From positions 33,313,001-33,377,000 of the forward strand of contig NC_088344.1 of NCBI RefSeq assembly GCF_036884655.1: 64,000 nucleotides of DNA, read 5' to 3'. The position numbers and the translations under genes were made by a program. This stretch comes from Musa acuminata AAA Group (Eukaryota; Streptophyta; Magnoliopsida; Zingiberales; Musaceae). The first letter of the stretch is position 1. The number at the start of each line of letters is the position of its first letter. Below, piece after piece: positions 1 to 14,926 of this stretch. The notes below the pieces were generated by a model. The model ran no database searches and was not told where the DNA came from. It saw nothing but the letters and a program-made list of their open reading frames with translations.

Positions 1-127
1 TTATGTAAGAAAAGAGTTTCTAATGCATCAAGGTTTCATTTGGGTTTCTTTGCTGGTAAACTGACGAAGGATCCATTTCAATATGGAGGGCTACAGTAGA
101 CTTTCAATTTGATATTACAGATTATCA

Positions 128-643
128 CAGGCTTAGTTGATTTTGTGATCTATTTTTTTGAAACTTCTTATAATATATTAAGGACCTATAGTAAAAAATA
201 CAAGTGAGAAGAATCATTTAATATAGTAAAAAATACAAGTGAGAAGAATCATTTAATTCGGGATCTCGTAAGCAATCGTTTCAATAAATACTTAAAAGAT
301 AATATAAATTACAAACATAAACTTTTAAATGACAAAAGGTTCAAGACAGTTCACCACGGTCAAAAGTCTCCATAAGTGTTTATGTGACATTACTATAGAA
401 TAAAATAGTGAATTAACTCTAAATGCTACCTCAAACGTCCATCCAATCATGTGCCACCCGGATATTATTACGTGGAGTTAGAAAATATTTAAAATGACTA
501 CTTGTATAATTTATTTATATGCAATTTTGTCTTTGCATAATGATTGCACATAACTTGTATTTATAATTTTGAAACAACCACAAAAGTCACGAATATACAC
601 GAGCGTTATATGGAACCTCTTATTTACAATTTTGTCTGTGACA
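128..643 (-). repeat. Left (3') LTR
   Basis: Left member of the LTR pair. Its minus-strand start is TGTCACAGAC next to the purine tract. It contains a private 35-bp tandem duplication (187-221 and 222-256, unit beginning TATAGTAAAAAATACAAG) that I do not see in the right copy, so it probably arose after insertion. Confidence 0.7.
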
Positions 644-746
644 TTCTCCCACACTTATTCCTTCGATGTCCTCATCGAAGCCTTTGCGGATACTACATCT
701 CCTCGCCTTCGTTAAATATTTAATCTTTTGCTCTAGTTGCAACATG

Positions 747-1026
747 CCTCTTGACTCTCAACTGCTCTCCGTCATTGTTTTTTGAGTAGTTGAACTTTGA
801 TCTGCTATGCTACTTCAACCTACCAATGACTGACTCTAATGTGAGGTTACCTAAGTTATGGTGATCCTTGTTAGTTCCTGCGGATCCTCTTGACTCTCAA
901 CTGCTCTCCGTAATTGTTTTTTGAGTAGTTGAACTTTGATCCGCTATGCTACTTCAACCTGCCAATGATTTTGACTCTAATGTGGGGTTACCCAATTTAT
1001 GAAGATCCTTGTTAGTTCCTGCAGAT
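747..1026. repeat. Two-copy tandem repeat, period about 139 bp
   Basis: Copies at 747-885 and 886-1026 share CCTCTTGACTCTCAACTGCT, the stretch TTTTTTGAGTAGTTGAACTT and the end GATCCTTGTTAGTTCCTGC. The differences are mostly single substitutions. The repeat lies inside the LTR element close to its 3' LTR. Its role is unknown. Confidence 0.85.
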
Positions 1027-4000
1027 CCTTCAGATGAAAGAAAAGACCTTTCTTGTTTTGCGCTAGTCTCTTAAATATCTCGCACCGATTGAACTAGGTA
1101 GATGCTTGTTGGAGCTTTAATGAGCATCAATTCACTAACTTTGAAGTTTTTGAAGTCTTTCATATGTAAAATGTCCATCAATTCCTCTTCCACTTAGTTA
1201 TTGCTTCAAAATATGTCCTCATCACTTTTACTTTCGATTGGTATTTTGTTGGAAAATGAAGTGGACAATCTACTCTCGGTAGCATCAATCACCATTTGTG
1301 AGGATTTGACAATTGTTATCTTCCACTAAGTTTCTTTGAAGTGTCTTTGAACCTATGTAGAGCTCCTCCTTTGCTATATAAATAAGAGAACTGAGATACT
1401 CAGTTTTACCAATTTTCTTAAGAGTTAAGAAGACAAAGGTTACTTGACTACGCTTGCCTCCTCGAGTATTATACTTCATGTATCAAAAGAGTTATACTTC
1501 ATACACCCGAAATGTTTGTACTCCTTGCATTGAGTTAGCTACTGCAATTCACTTTCTCATTACCATCGAACTTTTGGAATGCAAAAAGTTTTGCTTGAAA
1601 AGAGTAAAATTTTACCCTAACTTGAAGCAAATCTCTAATAGTTTTGGTCGCCTTTGGGATTGTGCCATCTTCTTTATCATTTTTATCATCTACTCCTCTA
1701 AAAAGAAAAGGTATAGCATTGCATACTGTCTATTTTGTTCATTAGTCAAGCACTCATATATCGACCCAAAGTCTCTTATTTTTAGCTATTTTGATAAAAA
1801 GCTCGTTGATACTAATCTTACGAAGTACCTTGGTCTTTGCTTTTCAACCTTACCTCGGTACTTGGAATTTGTCTTTACATTCTCCACCTCCTCGGCCTCT
1901 TTCATAACTAAGCACTCTCCCTTCATGAGACAATGGATCGATGACTCTATGAAAATTCCACTTCTACAGTACCATGGCACTACCATGTCTATGGCCTTGC
2001 TATCCGTCACCTCATATTTGCATCCCTTTCTTCGCGATTGATAGATATATCTCTGCAATACTATGACACTCCTCCGAGTCCACATTCATTCTAATTGATA
2101 CTTAGTTTTGGGTAGCTAAGTCCCTTTGGACTCGTTGTCACTTCCTCGCCCCTTTCGACCACCTACTTTAACACCTCTGTGTTCTCTGAATAATTTCTCT
2201 TAATCGATAGAAAGATAAATGACAACTTTGATGCATCGCCTCTGTTATAATGTTATAGGGCTTGTGTCAATTCTATTCTCCTTTGTGTCCTTGGTAGCAA
2301 TATTCGCTTACTCGATCTTGTCCTCTAACTTCTTGGGCTCTCTTAAGCGAATATGAGCTCTAGAATAGTCCAACTCTCCAACCACTTCGATCATATATTT
2401 GTATGACCACGTCCCCTTCATGGGGCTACTTGCATTTAAAATTATCTCTCAGTGGTATACAACCCTCGTATGCTTTCATCCAATGTAAAATTCGATACAC
2501 GCACGTAAGATCCGTCTTTGTGGTACCATGGCATTCATTCCTTGAATCCATAGCCCTTATTGTCATTGTGTTGCTTACTAAAGTGATGCTCCCAATAGCT
2601 CTAGATCATACCTTTGTATGATCAAATCCCTCGTGAGACTTGTCCCGTGTGTTTTGCATTGCCTCAAACTATTTCACCATAATTTGTTATAATATGTTGT
2701 CTTCTGGTGATATCTCTATTGCATTCTAATCCTTATGGGATGAACTTGGACTACGATCGCTCTATATGTGGCCTTTACTGGCACATCGCAAGGCCTCCAC
2801 CACCTCCGATTGTATTCGCTCCTTTGACAATCGACTTTTATCCACCTACTCTCAGGTCACACTCGGACGAAGCGTAGCTTTAGGATAGTTTGTCAGCTAG
2901 TAGCTCTTGAAGTCCACCAACTTACTAAAATTGATACTCCATTATCTATATCTGGGGTTCTTGCCCCCCAACACAATCTTCGCTATACATTGCTTCCTTC
3001 GTGGCAACTCAAATAGCAACATTGTGACATATGACATGTTTTTCAAAAGTACACACCTTCATATCCTCTTGCCTTGTGCCGAGGCCTTCCGAGCCCAACT
3101 TTATCTCTACAAGTTGAGTCACCTTAGTTCCACCATCAAATGCTTTAACGAAATAAGGTGCATATGCCTAGAAGCTCTCTTCGACTTTGGCACCATGCAA
3201 CATAAGTCCGCTCCATTAGATTGAGAGACCCATGAAATGACATGATCTCGCTCTTGCCTTTGTAAAAGTTTGTTTCATTGACCTCAATCCAAAGAAAGCT
3301 TTGTGCCTCTATTTAATATTTCAATTTCTATGTCGACTCGCTTCATATGGTTTGGACATTTTACCAAGTTTTACGCTTCGTTACTACGTCCCTCGATTTG
3401 CATTGAGTTGAGGTGGCCCTCACGCTTATTGTTCTACTAGTCAGCACTTTGTTGAGTCTAATCTCCACGTCGACTCTAAGTGTGCCTTTATTTGATATTG
3501 TTTTGGATCGCTCCCTCACTTAATCTTATAATGCATCCACTAATGCATTATCTCATGCGAGATCATGCAATGACACCTTATCATTCACTCGGTCCATTAA
3601 GCTTTGTGGAACTATTATCTTGAGATATCACTTTTCAATATGTGTAAACTATTATATATGATTTTCTCTTTAGAGAAGTGGGACTTATCCTTCTTGGATA
3701 TTTATCCCATTGGATCAAGAGAAATCTAGTAAAATATTGAACTTGTTATACATTTCAACCTCCTACAAACGTATCCTTCCCATGCTGAAGAGAAAGTTTC
3801 AATACTCCTTGAAGTTTTGATCACCTTAGGATTGTTACAAATAGTCCATCATTCGTATACAAGCCCTTGCATGAGTATTGAAGTCTTCGAGTTAACAATT
3901 TCCCTCACCTCTATGAGCTTTGCATAACTTTTTTGGTCATTGAGCAACTCATCTCTCCTTGCATGGTCTTATCCTTTGCCAAGCGTCCTGCTTGTCTTGA

Positions 4001-4308
4001 GCACTATCAAGTTTGGTTACCAATGTCGAGTCATAGCTCGAACTCAACCATCCAAACCTTTGTACGCTACGTGTTCTTCCCAGCTCGCTTGTCCTCGTGG
4101 TGCCTCTTATATAAAAGGTTAGTTATTCCTCTAAATGCTAATCTCGGATATCCTCTCTTCTGAAGGACTCCTTTCCCTATGTCTCTACGCTTGTTTCCCT
4201 CAAACGGTCACGCATGCTGGTTGCCCTCAATGTAGCATTGCTAGATCTCTCATATTTGCATGCTAAGTGTTTCTAAATGTGCTTATCCCACTCTAATACC
4301 ATTTATTA

Positions 4309-4897
4309 TGGACTTAGTTGGTTTTGCCTATGTCATGCGATACCATTGTTGTCCGTTCGCAAATGGTCAACCTCCCCAAAATCTTTTATGGTTCCTTAAG
4401 AACTTGTAAAAAAGAAAATGGGTTAGAGAAAGTGTTTAACCTAAGATCTCATAAGTAGTCATTTCACTAAACACTTAATAGACAATACAAATTACAAATA
4501 TAGACTCTGCAAGCTCAGTTGTATGACAAAGGGTCCAAAATAGTCTATCGTAATAAAAAATCCCCACAAGTACCCATATGACACTGCTACGGAACAAGAT
4601 AACGAATCGACCATAGACACTACCCAAAACGCCCATCCAACCATGTGTCCTTCTGGTAGTTCTTGAATGATATGCTAATTGATACTCTATACCACTCTGT
4701 AAAGTTAAAAAATTCTTAAAATGATTACATGAATGATATTGCAATTGTACCTTTATGCAATGACTATATATAATCTATATTCATAGCTTGAAACGACTAT
4801 AGAAATTAATCAAAAATGAAGTTATTAAGTAAGTGCTCTATATACTGTGTAAAGAAGCATTATATCAAATACTTGTTTACAATTTTGTCCGCGATAA
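4309..4897 (-). repeat. Right (5') LTR
   Basis: Right member of the LTR pair, adjacent to the tRNA-Met-like primer site at 4290-4301. It aligns with the left LTR through CAAATTACAAA, CCATCCAACCATGTG and TTTACAATTTTGTC. Many substitutions and small indels separate the two, pointing to an old insertion. Confidence 0.7.
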
Positions 4898-5840
4898 GAT
4901 GACTCATGTATCTACATGTGTTTGTTTCGATATCAACAAATCAGATCACAGTTTCTTTGAGTTGTTCACTTAATGTAAAGATGATGTTTTTGCTCTGTAT
5001 GATCTTAGAATTGATTGGCTTCCTAGTGTGGAGGCTTTGATCTTCTCTTTTTACCCACTACATTGTTTACCTTTTCCTGGTGTTTGTTCTCTCAAGTTTG
5101 TTGTAGGTCTTCAGCTTTGAGTTCCTACACTACAAAACGTTGAGTCTTGGCCACTGTTAAGATTATGATTTGCTTTTGAGAGGTTGATTTCAGCAGAACT
5201 GAGATAGAGTCACTTGGCAACTAGTAGATTTATATGTGGACATGTTTCATTATGTCAACTGGTAAAGTTATTGATTCTGTCAAGAGGTAAAGAGGTTTTC
5301 ATGTCATATTACTTATCTGGAGGATTGGTTGTATGATAAACATTTGCATGAAAATGGGATGATTGATTGTTTGGTTTGTTGCATATGAGAAAATTCATAT
5401 GGTTGCCCTATTATAAATATAAACATCATCCATGAGTTGCAAGTATTCCATGATCATTAAAAATGTGTCCACAAACAAACACTGACCTTTCTGCAAGTAT
5501 TTGAGGAACACAGGCTACACCATGGTCATCACCATTTATGTGTGTTGAACTTGATGTTGACATGAGCAACATTGCTCTAAGTATTCATATGTCTTGAACA
5601 AAATCTCACACAAGGCTGCTGACAAACAAGCTGCCTGCAGCACAAAATAATGTTAAATCCTGTCATTACACTGCATGCTTCTCTAAATTTCTGCTGCAAG
5701 AGTTGTGTGGTTCTGCCACTCGGTAAGCATAAATCCTCACCAATCAGGCCTTTGTTGTGTCATCTCCTAACCCACAAAACCTTTCCACCCAGCTATTAGT
5801 GTCAACATGAACAAGGTTATGCAGTTGTCATTCTCTATCA
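4898..5840. other. Spacer downstream of TPST, no gene seen
   Basis: AT-rich sequence between the LTR element and the TPST stop codon. The right part should contain the TPST 3' UTR. I see no open frame with family character and no repeat structure. Confidence 0.6.
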
Positions 5841-8800
5841 CTATATCTTAAGTTTTTCGGTTCTTCTGCTTGTAGTTGTGGCCAGCAAGATAAGAACGAT
5901 AATCATGAGCAACGCAATGGCTAAGAAGAGCCTCCATGGTAAACATCTGTAGAAGCTGCCAGAAGCAGCCTTCTGCGGTTCCTGCAGCATCAGCAATAAG
6001 ATCTATTGTCAGCCCAACTTTACAACATCGATATTATTACAAGTTGTACTCAGGCTTCTTTATCTTTTTCTGCACATAGAATGTTGCTGATAAGTTAAGA
6101 TACATCAAATCAAGCCATATGAAGTATGAACTACCAGCAGAAACAAGCACAAGTTTCAGAAAACTATCAGCTAATAAAGATATAAGCCTCTCAAGAAAAT
6201 TGAAATCTCGGTCTAATTGAAACAAGAGAATGGCTCTCAATGAATAAACTACAAGAAATAATACAATGAACTAAATATTTAATTGCAATGGGTAAGATAT
6301 GCACTTCTTCAAGAATTGGAATTACAAGCTAACAGAAAAATCAACAAATGCATAGAGCATAATGAATATTAACAAGTAATCATGAGCTAAATATTTCTGA
6401 ATAATAGATAGGATACTACAAGTACTACTCGATGATGAATTCATAAATAATATAAAAAGAAATTAACTTGGAGGATATCACAAGCATTTGTCTGAGTTCA
6501 CGTTTTCATACAGATCACAGAAATATCAAAACATTTTCACACCGCCAAACTTTCCACTTAAAATTTGCATCTTCAAGGTGTAAACCAGAATTCAATTAAT
6601 TTGCACTGAAATATAGGAGGATATACATGAAATTTCCACCTTTCTCTATCTTGAACACTCTATTTTCTATGTTCTCACTAAAATATATTTAAAATCTATT
6701 TTCTCACTACAACAAGGTAGCTGGAAATGGAATCTCAAAGGACTAACATATTTTTTTAAGCCTCGCTGTATAATAAATAAAACCCACTGTTTAAGACTAA
6801 CCACTTCAGCCATCAGGTCTCCATCTGGTTGAACAAAAATGTCTTCAGCATTTTGCATGAGATGTTTTTGCTGCAGCATGAATATATTTTGAGCATATTT
6901 GTAAAGTTCCACATCAAGATTGTTCAGATATTGGATTTGCTGCAGAACCGTCATAGGAACAGAAACGCGTGCCTGAAAATCCAATTTACTTGCTGATCAG
7001 CACATGGATATCTGAAGCACCTTATCCCATTTTAGTCATGGCGTGAATAATACACCTAATCAAGAAACTAGCACATGAAAACATTAGGAAATGCTTGTTT
7101 GTTGCATAACAACCCGACAGGATAATAAAATAAAGAGCATAAAATAACCCAATTTTGACTCCTACATAAGTACTCATAGTGATTAAATATTCTAAGAATA
7201 GGTGATGATCAAAGTAAAACAACACTCTATAAAGAAATAGAGAAGTGAATCTATGTATGGACTATGGATGTCGGACACAAATATGGTTCTTAGCGTCTTA
7301 CATGGCTAATATTCTAGTTTTGGTTTTGGAGATAAAAAGGTTCAAATTCAAGACAGCCACAGAGATACAGTTGCAAATTAAAAAATGATATACATTAAAA
7401 TATTTTGAAAATTAGTCATCATGACAATATATATACAAAAACATATTCAACTATTTTAGAGTATGTTCAATTTGTCTCTTTTGTATTCTCTTTTACTTCT
7501 ATTTGTTTCTCTTATTTTCTTCTCTCTCCTCTTCTCTTTCTTCTCATCAAAGAATGACTGAAATGTTGGAAACAAATCCTTTTTCATAAGGACTATGGGA
7601 TAAGAAGAACCATAGGATTTGAATCCCACGACTGACAGGATCTAATAAATGAGGAGGTTTTACTTCTTCCTGTTATCTCTCACCTTATTTCTCTCAGGCC
7701 CCTTCTCCTCTGACCTTTTCTCACTCATTTGCTCTCAAATAATGCCAACAGCAACAAGAGAAAGTGACTGGAGGTGTGCATGATGCTCCTTTTCCCTTCT
7801 TCCGCCTCTAATTTTTATTCTTTTCCATCTTCTTCCCTCCTCTTATTCTTCTTCTCCACCATGTGGAATCAACTAAGAATCATTTGGAATATTGTACATT
7901 GTGTCAACATAGGCTCAGAGGGGAATATTGCCTGGTCCAAGCACCATAGCAAAAAAGTACAAACCTGGAAATATATTAATGGGATAAATCCATGTCCACT
8001 TGCAATTAAGATCCCATTTACAGGCAGTAACAGTCTACTCCAAATTCCAACTTCAACGCCCTCAACCCAACCCCACCCCTGAACCACCTTTGATTTATAG
8101 TGTATAGCATTTCCTATGCCTTTTAGTAATGTTAAGAGATTTCAATAAGAGTTTTAGTTGTTGAATAATAGAACATGCGTGAAAAAGAAATTCCTGAATG
8201 TGAAAGAGCAACGTAACTCATCATAAGATGCTATTTAGAGAAGTAAAACACCCATTATTACTACTAAAGATTCAATGGTGGAAGGTCTTTTCACCATCTT
8301 CTGAACATATAAATAGGTACTTAACTGGCACCAATAAAATCTACACATCGAACTTGAAACCTTTGCAATTGGTAGTATTATGCCAGACAACTGCAGTTGC
8401 TAAGGCACTTGCAGTTGCTAAGGAATATGAGACAAAATGCAAAAACAAAACATATTGTGGGTAACCAGTTTTAGGCACTTGCAGTTGCTACGGAAATATG
8501 AATCAAAAGAACCACTGTATCTATGTCCAGGCTATTTCTGTTGTTCTTGGCTCCCTAGAAAATAGCAATTACAGTAAATAACTAAAGATGACTGGTTACG
8601 AAGTATAGGAGTGTAGGAGAGAAATTTTTTAACCGAGTACCCGACTGAAAGTATTTGACAACTGATCTTCAATATCATGTCAGTTCATGAGAGTTTGCAC
8701 CAATATGCACAAATTAGTGAACACAATGAAACATTAAGAAAGGTGTCAGTGCAATAATAATTCAGAACTTCTTACTATCTCCCGCAGCCTACCTGCTTTG

Positions 8801-11800
8801 AGAAGTTTACAGGAGCAACCCTTTTCAGAGACATAGTACGGCGAGATGCTTGAGATTTTCGTAAAGTAGAAATGCATGATTCATAGATCTCCATCAACGT
8901 TCCAACCGACATCTGACAGTAATGAAGATATTACTTGTGCAGAACAAAGAACAGCATGCCAACAAAAATCTGAAACTAATAATCTAATAAAGAAATGAAA
9001 CAAAAGGTATCAAGTCCATGATTCAATAATAAAAAAGAGAAAAACTTTAATCAAATTAAACTTTATAAATGGTATTACATTTTCTCTTGCCGGTTCAAAA
9101 TGTGTTGGAGAAGGAACTTCACTGTCTTTTCTAATGTTGGTGCTACCCTGTCACGAAAACAAGGCATGTAATAGCTTCATAAATAATCATTATAAGTAAT
9201 AAAGTGGCTCTATGAAGAATTACCTCAAACTGGTTTGACCCCTTAGCTTTGGGATCTGGAAAAGAAGTTGGTTCTGCAAATAAGATTAAAAATGAATAAG
9301 AGTTTCCAAGTGTTTTTGCCCTTCTAAAGTCATTTATACAACAAGAATTAGCACAACAAGACAAGTGAAGAATGTGTCGCTATAACCTAGACAAATTTTT
9401 TGGTCGGAAGTTATTTGGCCAATGGTGGCTTTTTATTCCATTATTTGAGCAAGTAATCAGCTAGGAGAGAAAAGGGCTCACAATGGACACAAAATATTAT
9501 ACCTTATGCTATATCAGGACTTACATCTTTTGAATCTCATGTAGTTTAACTGTCCTCACATGACAGCATGTGTCAAGTGATATGAGTAGCATGATATAAA
9601 ACACGGTGCATATAAAATAAATACAAAAGCAGTGATACTTCATGATTAACAGTAAGAATCAAGTCTTCAGTATACCAGTTTTGTTGGATATTGCCTGCTT
9701 GAAATCAGAGTTCAAGGCTTCTGACTGGGAGAGAACTTGTGCTCCAACCAATTTAGCAAACATGGTGGCAGATTTCTTGTGCTCTTCGGTGAGGCCAACA
9801 TATAGCATATGATTCAACCTACGCTGTAGCATTTAGAAGCTGCGACTACTAGTCAAAACAAAGAATGATGTGCATAAATCACAGTAGTATGCAATGAAAT
9901 CTGGCCTCAGTTAAGTGCACCTTTGCAACTTCAAGTACAAAATGGCCAAGTTCTGGGTGTTTCTGTACACAATTACGCACATCATGTGAATCTACTGTAT
10001 ATGAGTTGTTCGTTAGTCCTGCTACCTGTTGTATGACTTTGTTAAAATGAAATCATATGTTTACATTAAAATATCAGGAAATGAAATTTAACAAGGACTG
10101 TTCCACATCCAGTTAATGGTACAATGTGGATATCACCTGACACATTACCTGAATGGAATCCACAGAAGCAGTTGGAACAAAATATAACATATTGAAATAA
10201 TGCATGTATCACAAAGTTGACATAAGTCAAATGAGAAGTGAAAGCAAAAAGAGGAATATATTTTGAGATCTAAAAAACAGCTTTAGTAACAAAAACTGCA
10301 AGTCAAAGGCTTGATCAATAGACGGACTTAAAGATCAAGAAATTAAAGTTACATCTATTAATATAATAGAAATTTTCTTTTTGTGTCAGGACTGCAGGGT
10401 GTTTATTTTTTCTTCTCTTTTGCATTTTTTTATAATTTAACAGACAAAGCATCTTCATCCAAAAATAAATTTAACAACAGTTTTTGCCTAAAAAACCTTT
10501 GGACTGTGCATCCAAACAAGTTAAAGCAGACACAGTTCATCATTACATTACCAATATAATCTAATTAGTCTTAAAATTATCATCACCATTAAGTCCCTTC
10601 AATTCTCAGAACAGTACCAACACAAAACAAGTATAATCTACAAAAGGTACTTAAGTTGAAGCAATTTGATCTATATCAATTCTTGAATTCTTCCTTTTTT
10701 TGGGAAAAGCAACACCTAGATGATCCCTATATCTATATGCAACAAAATTTTTAACTAAATATAAATAAAACAAAAGAATGCCTTCTGTGGAAAAACAAAA
10801 GTGAAAATTTAGCAACATTTTTCATGAGCAGGACTACTGCCCTATTTGTGTTGCACTAGTTGTAAAGGGAAATTCTCTGAAAAAAGAGGTAAAGATGAAT
10901 CGCACTTGAAAAGTTGCTCCGTTGTGAATGATCTCATGAGCCATGGGATCATTAATGAACTCATGTAGGGGCATGACAATCTCTTCCACGTCATAGGGAT
11001 TGGTGATTTCTTTGATCTTTCTAGGTCTCCCAAGTTCTCTAGTATCCCTCTGTACACCATTTTGCTGAAAATGGTTAGAAAGAAATTATCAAGCATAAGC
11101 CAAGAGAAAGCTACATGAAGGCACCAACAGTTTGATAAAAAATACCCGGGCAAACAAGTCCTGTCTCATCCAAGGAACTAGATATTTCCATGGCCATATA
11201 TCCAATGTACTGACACCACGAGACTTGCGGCGTATTTGTCCAGACATCTTGGTTGCTGAAGTTAAATTTGGATGACCAAGAAATCTAGCTGCGACTTCCA
11301 CAGAAAACTCATATGTGCTGAACACACGATCAACTGGATCCCTAAAGATTGTTACAACTGAGGTCCTATCCTTAGGCAGTTTGGACAGCAAACTATAGTC
11401 ATCATGAGTAACCATCAAACTGCAATTTGGTTTCCTAGATCATTGAGTTCAGCTATCAGTGTTAAGTATCACAAGAAAAGTAAAACAGCCATTCTAAAAG
11501 CACACGTTTTAATTTAAAAAAATTTTATGTTTCGAGAATGATTTTCCACATATTCAGGTACTTGATAAAGTTTATGAAAAAGATATCACTCATGTATGGC
11601 CAAGTTAGATTTTAAAAGCCAGTGTGCTGATTTTCACCAAACAAAATAATTTAAGTAACTTATTTACAAAGGAATTATATCATGAAAAAAAATATAAACA
11701 CAGGAAATTTCCAACACTGGCTTTGCTGATGAGATTTTAACAGATTATACTATTATGAATAAATGCTAACAGTAAAAATTTTTGGTTCTTGTTGCTTATC

Positions 11801-14800
11801 CATGCTGACCATCACAGATGTCTCACTTGCTATGTTAATATATGTTCATCTTATTCTTGTTTGACTGAACCCCTTCCTGCACCCTGGCAACTTGGATCTC
11901 TTATTCTGCTGAATACTATAAGGTTCCACTTGAAACAGTGATGAACAAGTATGGCCTTGAAGACATAATCATTTTTCATCATAATTGTTCAAAACCATAT
12001 TCATAGTTATTACTGATTGGAAACCTGTACAAAGTACTCATCAGCTCTATGAAAAATTCCTCTTCAAACCGGCGTCATAATACTTCATCTCCTTCACTGG
12101 ATTTGTCAGGAATAAGAAGCATGCTTTAACCCGAGTCCTTGGCTATATTCTATGGCTCACTGATTATATGTATATCAGCCGTAACTGCAGGTTCCTCCAA
12201 ATTTTTACTAGTAGACTTATTGTTCAGTCAACTTCTCCTCTCTATAGAGTCTCAAACATAGTGGTGTCTGGCAGATTTCCTTAAAAAAGGCTCTCCAAAA
12301 TTCCATAGTGCAAAATCATTCCATCTCAATTATTTATGCATCACCTTGTCATTAAAATTTGATGGATACTCTTGAACACTCCATCGCCTGATCACAATAA
12401 TCATACCACTCATACACCCAACACAGTGTCATATCTTGAACTACCAACCCTTCAAACAAATTTTATCCCTTCTGCCAACTTAGAGAATTTATACCATGCA
12501 TCTTTAAATCCATCAGCAAGTTAGGAACATTCACAGTTAGTTGTTCTTTAAAGATGATCCACAATGATGCTTGCTGCAAATATATTTCCTTATAAGTTAT
12601 ACCGGCATGTTATGGCCCTCATAGTTGCATGCTTAGTTCTGCAGAAATAGATTTACTTATTGTGGCCTAGACTATTTCAAGAAGCTTGCAAGTGAAATAG
12701 TAAGGAAGCATATTAACCACTAAAGAAAAAGCATGAAGCATCAAGCATCAAAGAAAACAACTGTGTGACAAAGTTTAGCCTATAGTTAAATTCCAATTAC
12801 CAAGGATTAAGTAGAACTACCTTGGATCAAAATGTAATTTATCATAGGAACGAGGGCATTCCTGAGCACTTGTATAAAGCTTTCTCAAAAAGCTGTCAGT
12901 ATGCAAGTACATATCAGCAAAAGGGCTTGATATAAGCAAAAACATGATCCCAATCAAGAAACAAGGAAATAAGAACCCCACCAATGGAAGTATGTCCGTC
13001 CACCAGTTCTTGGAACATGCAGAAAAAACAGCAAATCCTTTAGTGTTAACTCGCCTTCTTTTGTTCTATCTTCACTTGAATATTCTGCCCAATTTCTGAC
13101 AACACTTTCACAGTGGAAATAATCATCTTCTCCACAAGACACAAGTAATAAAGTTGATGCTGGCAACAAGTACAAGTTTTAATACCCATTAGTTAGTAAA
13201 GTGACCCTTCATGAAGTGATGAAGAAATCAAAATGTTGAAGATTTTTCAAATAAAAGTTTCAAGCAAAGCAATATTAAGTCTGATAGATTGTGGATCTTA
13301 CCAATTCATACTCGTACAATCTATCTTTTATAATTGACAAAGTCTGAAAAACATTCAAAACACACTCACCAAAACTAAAAGGCATAAATATTTCAGGCTA
13401 TTCCATTTAGATGTTCATATATCGCATTAACAGTGAAAAAAAAAAGAAAGCATAACTAATCTAGTTTTGCTGAAAAGGTACATGACATTACACTGTAAAA
13501 GAGTCCAAAGAGATCCAAAGCAAAAACCAGAAACCTCCTTTCAAGCAGTACCAGCTTTGCTGTCCAGACTTCAGGAGATAATGCATAACAAGACGGAATG
13601 CAGAAAGATAGCAAAGAGGCATTAACTTGGCAGGTGATACAAATGTAGTGCTAATATCCACAATTAGAGAGAGCAAATGAGTGTATCAAGGAGATAACGT
13701 GAAACAAGATAGGAAATGTAGAATATAATGAAGAGGCATGAATTGGTAGTTGATGCTACTGCAATGCTGTTATCCACAATTAGAGAAAGTGCAAGGGTGC
13801 AGCAATATAATTGAAGAGAAAACAACTCATACTGGATGTAACACAAATTACAGCAAGAAATTGATGATAGTTTATAGAGATTATTATTCAGCAAGGTACA
13901 GTAAAAGACAACCAAACAATAAAACAACATACCCACAGAGAGGACGATAATCAACATGTGATAGTTATAAATGAATGACATCCTTATTCCCTCATGTGAC
14001 AATACCTACAGAAGAATTAAAAAAAACATAAAATCAAGGATTTTTTTTAAAGATTAGAAAAAAGAAAACATAACAGAAAGCAAGGATTTTAATTTTGAAT
14101 GATACCGCCCATACCAGGAGATACGTACCGATCCGCCAGCAGACCGGTACGCGGTCCACCCGTTACCGGGCGATATCATCGATTGGGCTGTTTCCACCTC
14201 GTTACCATCTGAAATCGATCGGTGACGATCGATTTCAACCATCACCACCCGCTACCGGGTGGTATTAGCCGAAAGAAGAGGGAGAAGAAAAGGGAGAACC
14301 AGAAGATCTGACGCCACTCTCCCTCGACGATCTCGATCCGTCGCCGCCCTTCCTCGCCGGACGCCGCGGATAAGATGTCACCTTCTCCTCGTCTGAAGCG
14401 ACGAGGCCTCGACGTCATCAACAACTTCTCATCTGTGCGGGGAGAAGAAGCCTCAACGACGTCGTGGGGAGAAGAAACCAAGCATCGTTGGGAGAAGGAA
14501 ACCTCGATTTCTTCTCCCCACGTGGCAGAGACACGAGGCGACATTGTCTCGTCACCCTGTTTTGCGCGAGGAGAAAAAACCGACCTCATTGCCCTGTTTT
14601 GCACAAGGAGAAGAAACCAAACTTAGTTTCTTCTCCCCACACGGGCAAAAACACGAGGCGACGTCGCCTCATCGCCCTGTTTTGCACGAGGAGTTCTCCC
14701 TGTGCGGGCAAAAACACGGGGCTATGTCACCTCGTCGCCCTATTTTGTGCGGGGAGAAGAGACTTCTCTCATGCGGGGAAAAACATGAGGCAACATCACC

Positions 14801-14893
14801 TCGTCGCCCTGTTTTGCACGAGGAGCCTTCTCCTCACGCGAGCAAAAACATGAGGCAACATCACCTTTTTTCTTTTACTTATATGTGTATATG

Positions 14894-14926
<33 letters not shown>

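Larger units (their letters stand above)
128..4897 (-). mobile_element. Old LTR retrotransposon, non-coding or fully decayed
   Basis: Two diverged direct copies flank this interval (128-643 and 4309-4897). They share the start GGCTTAGTTGATTTT / GGACTTAGTTGGTTTT and the end TTTACAATTTTGTC. Read on the minus strand, a primer-binding-site-like stretch (4290-4301, minus TGGTATTAGAGT) abuts the right LTR. It resembles the initiator tRNA-Met site TGGTATCAGAGC with C-to-T type changes. A purine-rich tract (minus GTGGGAGAA, 644-652) lies just before the left LTR, which begins TGTCACAGAC. So the element runs on the minus strand, with its 5' LTR on the right. The internal 3.6 kb has only short frames; I recognise no gag, protease, integrase or RT motif. 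It is either a large non-autonomous element or a fully decayed copy, and its superfamily is undetermined. Confidence 0.72.

Noticed and set aside
747..1026. CRISPR-like array
   Set aside because: Only two long, directly adjacent copies with no spacers, inside a plant retrotransposon; a simple tandem duplication.
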